Notes under the pieces: model-generated | What the model saw: only the letters and a program-made list of their open reading frames with translations | What the model was told of the DNA's origin: nothing | The model's database searches: none | Assembly: GCA_951394405.1 (NCBI GenBank) | Contig: OX596334.1 | Span: forward strand, 806,001-870,000 | Source of the DNA: Coprinellus micaceus | Lineage: Eukaryota; Basidiomycota; Agaricomycetes; Agaricales; Psathyrellaceae | Length of the DNA stretch: 64,000 bases | Reading direction: 5' to 3' | Translations under genes and position numbers: made by a program | In this document: positions 60,375 to 64,000 of the stretch, piece after piece | Position numbering within the stretch: position 1 is the first letter of the stretch | Layout of the letters: each line of letters begins with the position of its first letter

Positions 60375-62114
60375 GATGCACTACATGCCACCAGTATACT
60401 TGATTCTCTCATCAGTCTATACCACATCCCCCTGGAAGAGACCCTGACTCTCGACCAAGGCATGGAAATGGTGTTCTACATGGCACAGGACAAAGCACTA
60501 GGAGCAGCTGCACGCCATCCAGGAGATGCGCCTCGGACACACTGGGAAGCCTTCACAGGACCAGATGGCGAACACTGGCAGAATGCAGCACAGGTTGAGA
60601 TTGATGCCCTAACCACCAATGGCACTTGGGAACTGGTCGAACTACCAGAGGGACGAAAAGTTGTCAGATCACAATGAGTCTTCCTCATCAAACGAAAGGC
60701 AGATGACACAATCGACTACTACAAGGCTCGACTTGCTGCCAAGGGATACTCCCAAATGCCTGGAGTAGACTATGATCAGACATGGGCACCTGCATCTCGT
60801 CTCACATCAATCTGTGAGATCTTCGCCCAAGCCGCCATGGAAGGACACTTCATCGAGACCATTGACGTCGACAATGCCTACCTCAATGGAACAATCGAGG
60901 AGCAATACAAAGTCTACATGGAACAAGCGCCAGGGTTTGAGATCAAGAATCCAGACCCAAAAGGACGGAGATGGGTGTGCCAGCTGAAGAAGGGTTTATA
61001 TGGCTTGAGACAGAGTGGATGACTATGGTACCAAAAGCTAGCATCAGAGCTTGAAACGATTGGATTTACCCAAATAAAGTCTGACCCAGCTATCTATGTC
61101 TGGGAGATGGATGGGACCTGCATTGTTGTACCAGTCTTCATTGACGACATCACCATAACCTCAAAAAGCCAGGAGAAGATCCAATGGCTCAAGGACTCCC
61201 TTGCCAAGGTCTTCAAGATCAAGGATCTCGGACCCATCTCGTACCTGCTTGGAATCAAGGTTGACTACCACCGCGAGAACCGAGTCATGCGCCTATCCCA
61301 GACTCAATACATCCTCGACATGCTTGCGCGATTCAAGATGGAGGACTACTACCCAGTAGGAACTCCAATGGATCCAGGAAGCAGTGCTACTCTCACCAAG
61401 TACATTCCAAACAAGGCTGATGACGAGATGATGAAGAACATCCCATACATGAATGCCATTGGCGCTCTGATATACCTTATGATTGCGACGTGCCCTGACA
61501 TTGCCTATGCTGTTGCCAAACTAGCCCAATACAACTCCAACCCTGGACCTATGCATTGGAAAGCAGTCAAGCACCTATTCCGTTACCTCAAGTGAACCAA
61601 GGATGTGAAGCTCACCTATCGTAACAATGGTAGCAAGATGTCTTTGGAACTCTTCCAAGCATACAGTGACGCAGATCATGCTGGGTGCCTTGACACGTGA
61701 CGATCCACATCTGGATTTGTCATTAAAATGGGATCAGGAGCAGTTAGTTGGTCGGCAAAGAAGCAATCGACGGTGGCAGACTCCTCAACAGAGGCAGAGT
61801 ACGTCTCTGCGTCGAGCGCTGGAAGGGACATCATCTGGATGCGCACACTCCTGAAGGAACTTGGTCACAATGTCTCTACTCCCTCACTGCTCATGGTCAA
61901 CAACCAATCCACACTCAAGGTTCTCCGGAACCCAGAGCTCCACAGCTGAATGAAGCACATCAATATAAAGATGCATTGGATTCGGGATGCTATCAAGTGA
62001 GGCGACATTACTGTTCACTTTTTATCTACTACTGATATGATCGCCGATATATTTACTAAACCTTTACCCAAACCTGCTGTTGAACATCATCATCTTGCTC
62101 TTGGACTCGAGTAG
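60372..62114 (+). pseudogene. pol: copia reverse transcriptase and RNase H
   Basis: One frame runs from 60372 to a TAG at 62112-62114 with no indel, interrupted by six TGA codons at 60675, 61020, 61593, 61698, 61947 and 61998. Reverse transcriptase motifs: DYYKARLAAKGYSQMPGVDY, first catalytic Asp in IDVDNAYLNG, LKKGLYGLRQSG, and the catalytic pair in VFIDDITI. RNase H motifs: AYSDADHAG, STEAEYVSASSAGRDIIWMR, MKHINIKMHWIRD, and the copia terminus DIFTKPLPKPAVEHH. The first TGA stands where copia enzymes have Trp, others where Arg or Gly is usual. The 5' end of this half is lost at the insert junction. Confidence 0.9.
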
Positions 62115-62141
62115 ATACAGAGACATTACATTGAGGGGGTG

Positions 62142-62513
62142 TGTTGGAAGACAATGCTCATGTCAACTCTATCTCTACAAAGAATACCCCTATTTCAAAT
62201 GTTTTACTTATCTTCTATTGTTCTACAGAGAACAACAACCGCCTTGTATTATTCCCATTATACTTGCACTTATTGTTCTCTTATCTCCATCTTATCTCCA
62301 TTCACTGCTATTGTTCTCTACTTATGGAACATCTATTGTTCTTTCCTATTGTTCCGCATATAGGTTATCTATTGTTCTCCACAGTATATAGTCCACACTG
62401 TAAGTGGGTGAGTTCCCATTGAACTCTCCCCACTTACAGGTGCGTATCTTGTATACCCTACTTACTTTCAATCTAACATCAAACTCTCCCCACTTACAGT
62501 GGGTCATACTTGC
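62142..62513 (+). repeat. Right LTR of the copia element, 3' end deleted
   Basis: Matches the left LTR from TGTTGGAAG to ACTTGC, then stops about 11 bp early. The lost end and target duplication can be explained by a deletion between two CTTGC pentamers. Preceded by the purine tract at 62133-62141. Confidence 0.85.
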
Positions 62514-62719
62514 TCGTTTGACAGGTCCTTGACTGGAAGGTTGTCCGCTGGAAGGTGCTGGGAAACCTCGTTGGGTATATCTAGCTTGAGTGACCTTGCC
62601 CAGTTGACAACATGAATCGGTACATCGCTGCGCTTTTTCCCCTGCCCAACCCAATCGGCCTCCACCAAAACACTGTCAACATCTGATAAGTCAATGACAA
62701 TTCTTTGTTTCCCCTCCAT
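62514..62719 (-). pseudogene. 5' half of the reading frame split by the copia insertion
   Basis: Starts MEGKQRIVIDLSDVDSVLVE at 62719 and runs to DLSNEQ at the copia right LTR. The frame stays open upstream of the ATG (PTTFEIKL), so there may be an earlier start. It joins the fragment at 39997-40213 without loss of frame. Protein unknown, no domain recognised. Confidence 0.6.
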
Positions 62720-63153
62720 CAATTTAATTTCAAATGTTGTAGGATAGTGGGTGGAGAGTCAGGATGAAGAATAGAAGGTGGGCTAGAGTGGCAAGGACAG
62801 GGAGTCGAATAATGGATTAAAAGATAAACCCTACGAGAGTACAGCGATAATCAATGAGCGGGCTCGTGATACGGGGTCCCAAAGCGGGTGCAGTCACCAC
62901 GATAGGATTGAAAACAGCGTTTACGCAGTAAAAAGGTGATCGTCGGTCTGTGGGTTCAAACTCGGAGCCTCATTGGTTGGGTCTCAGGATCTGGCAGCTG
63001 CTACACCACCTGTCCAGATTGTCAACCTAGGTGGTTGGTTGTCCATCTTGGTTTATCTGGATAGTACACCTAACAGAATTGATTTTGGCCCCTAAATCTA
63101 TCCAGATTGCACCAAAGTGGGGCGCCTATTGGCACCCTTTTTATCCGGATTGT

Positions 63154-63196
63154 TACCTAACTTCTGGCAGTATATTCTGGGGTCCTGTGCTCAGTG
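63154..63196 (-). repeat. Right terminal inverted repeat of the outer element
   Basis: Inverted partner of 37715-37757. Motifs TATCTGGATA, TATCCAGATTG and TATCCGGATTG precede it within 110 bp. Confidence 0.7.
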
Positions 63197-64000
63197 GGAC
63201 CATTGCAGTGAGACTTGATGGCACCAAGGTGGCAGTCCCACTGTGTATTGCATCGGAGACTGCAAAGAGCGGTGGCCCCTTCGGTCTGCCTGGCTACATG
63301 TGCTCAAATGGCACGGGAACCAGCACTTATTTCAACAAACTTCGACTTTCTGTCCCCAACTGGATATTGTGATAGGTAGTGTTATGATTTGTTCAACATC
63401 ACAGGTTGTGCTTTCAGTCTTGCAGAGCAGCTGCACTAAGTGGCATGGGCAAAAGTAAGAGAATATATTGAAGAAGGCTACGGAGATTTCAACTCTATGT
63501 ACAGAGGTGCGGTGTCATGGCATACATTGCCAGTATCTTCCCAATCAAGAAAGTGGGCCACCGACCTTGGGTAATGAATGCTGTTGTGACAAATTAGGCA
63601 CGCGCTGCATGTGATAGAACCGGAGGACTTCCGGTATGGCCTCATGGCCATTGCTATCACATTGCAAGTGGGACTATGGCCCACTGTGCATTGTGGTCCC
63701 ACTGATCCACTCCCACCGCCTTTCCCCAGTCCCAGTCCCACTGATCTTACCTATACTCGTCAATAGGTTTGGGGATCGGCAGCCCCACTGAAATTCACAT
63801 GTACAGGAAAACGGGACCTTCCCAATTTGGTCGAGTGCCTTCTCAAGCCCCTATCTCTTACTTCCCACCTCCGTCTCCTCGATCAATTGAGCATCCCTTG
63901 GGTTGGAGCACAGGTAAATGGGTTATAAGATGAAACTACACCATTGTATGATATGTTAGTACTAGTATTTGTAATTAAGTCGATTTGGTGGGGACAAAGA
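63197..64000. other. Right flank, no gene seen
   Basis: Contains several GTGGGAC/GTCCCAC motifs in both orientations (63192-63250 and 63660-63743), which might be the ends of a further small TIR element. No coding exon is supported. Confidence 0.35.

Larger units (their letters stand above)
40214..62513 (+). mobile_element. Ty1/copia LTR retrotransposon, itself interrupted by a 16.4-kb insert
   Basis: Two LTRs of about 375 bp bracket gag, protease and integrase (41186-43950) on the left and reverse transcriptase plus RNase H (60372-62114) on the right, in the copia order. A purine tract (GAGGGGGTG, 62133-62141) lies directly before the right LTR. The DNA between about 43951 and 60350 is foreign. 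Without it the element is about 5.9 kb, a normal copia length. Several in-frame TGA codons and one frameshift show that it is no longer able to make its own proteins. Confidence 0.9.
37715..63196. mobile_element. Outer TIR transposon, opened by nested insertions
   Basis: Both ends carry a 43-bp inverted repeat (37715-37757 and 63154-63196) with five mismatches, starting CAGTG on the left and CACTG on the right. Inside each end lie subterminal motifs of the type TATCYGGATTG: left at about 37775-37845, right at about 63050-63152. That design, CA(C/G)TG ends plus subterminal repeats, is typical of CACTA-like elements of fungi. Without the copia and its insert the element would be about 3.2 kb. 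I could not define a target duplication (ccc on the left, gga on the right). Genes inside read on the minus strand. Confidence 0.65.

Noticed and set aside
60372..62114. Alternative genetic code with TGA as a sense codon
   Set aside because: The NLR gene ends with TGA, and neighbouring decayed genes also carry TAA and TAG; CpG decay explains the TGAs better.
62950..63010. GGGTTCAAACTC, another T-loop-like sequence
   Set aside because: Stems do not pair and no cloverleaf can be built around it.

Overview
The window looks like nuclear DNA of a filamentous basidiomycete, probably an agaricomycete. The signs are short GT-AG introns of about 45-90 bp, a NACHT-ankyrin receptor gene, a degenerate Plavaka-type transposase, a Ty1/copia retrotransposon, and several hAT-like elements with exact 8-bp target duplications. 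No rRNA, convincing tRNA, CRISPR array or telomeric repeat was seen. Gene density is low; most of the window is repeats, transposons and decayed genes.

Layout. 1-1155 (minus) is the incomplete 3' part of a five-exon nuclear-type protein gene. About 1.4-8.9 kb (block A) and about 19.5-29.0 kb (block B) are two diverged, direct copies of one GC-rich segment roughly 18 kb apart; a partial third copy lies near 28.5-29.0 kb. Between A and B lies a lower-GC island with one well-supported gene, a 10-exon NACHT-ankyrin NLR (10133-12902, minus), and a small hairpin MITE (13164-13319). hAT-like elements sit at 24511-25281, 26878-27284, 34378-35152 (this one still encodes a zinc finger) and 36114-36807, each with a perfect 8-bp target duplication.

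The right 25 kb is a nested transposon complex. Matching 43-bp inverted repeats at 37715-37757 and 63154-63196 bound an outer element that holds a five-exon gene (37993-39426, minus) and a second reading frame. A copia element (LTRs 40214-40597 and 62142-62513) has split that second frame in two. The copia is itself opened between integrase and reverse transcriptase by about 16.4 kb of foreign DNA. That insert contains a TIR element (43951-44911), a coiled-coil ORF, an Hsp70 gene fragment that keeps its introns, a decayed Plavaka-type transposase (53114-57314) and a decayed membrane-protein gene (58666-59869).

Decay pattern. In the copia every in-frame stop is TGA. In the Hsp70 fragment almost every conserved arginine (CGN) codon has become TGY, CAY or TGA, and most differences between the two LTRs are CpG transitions. 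Together these suggest cytosine-methylation-driven decay of the transposon-rich right half.
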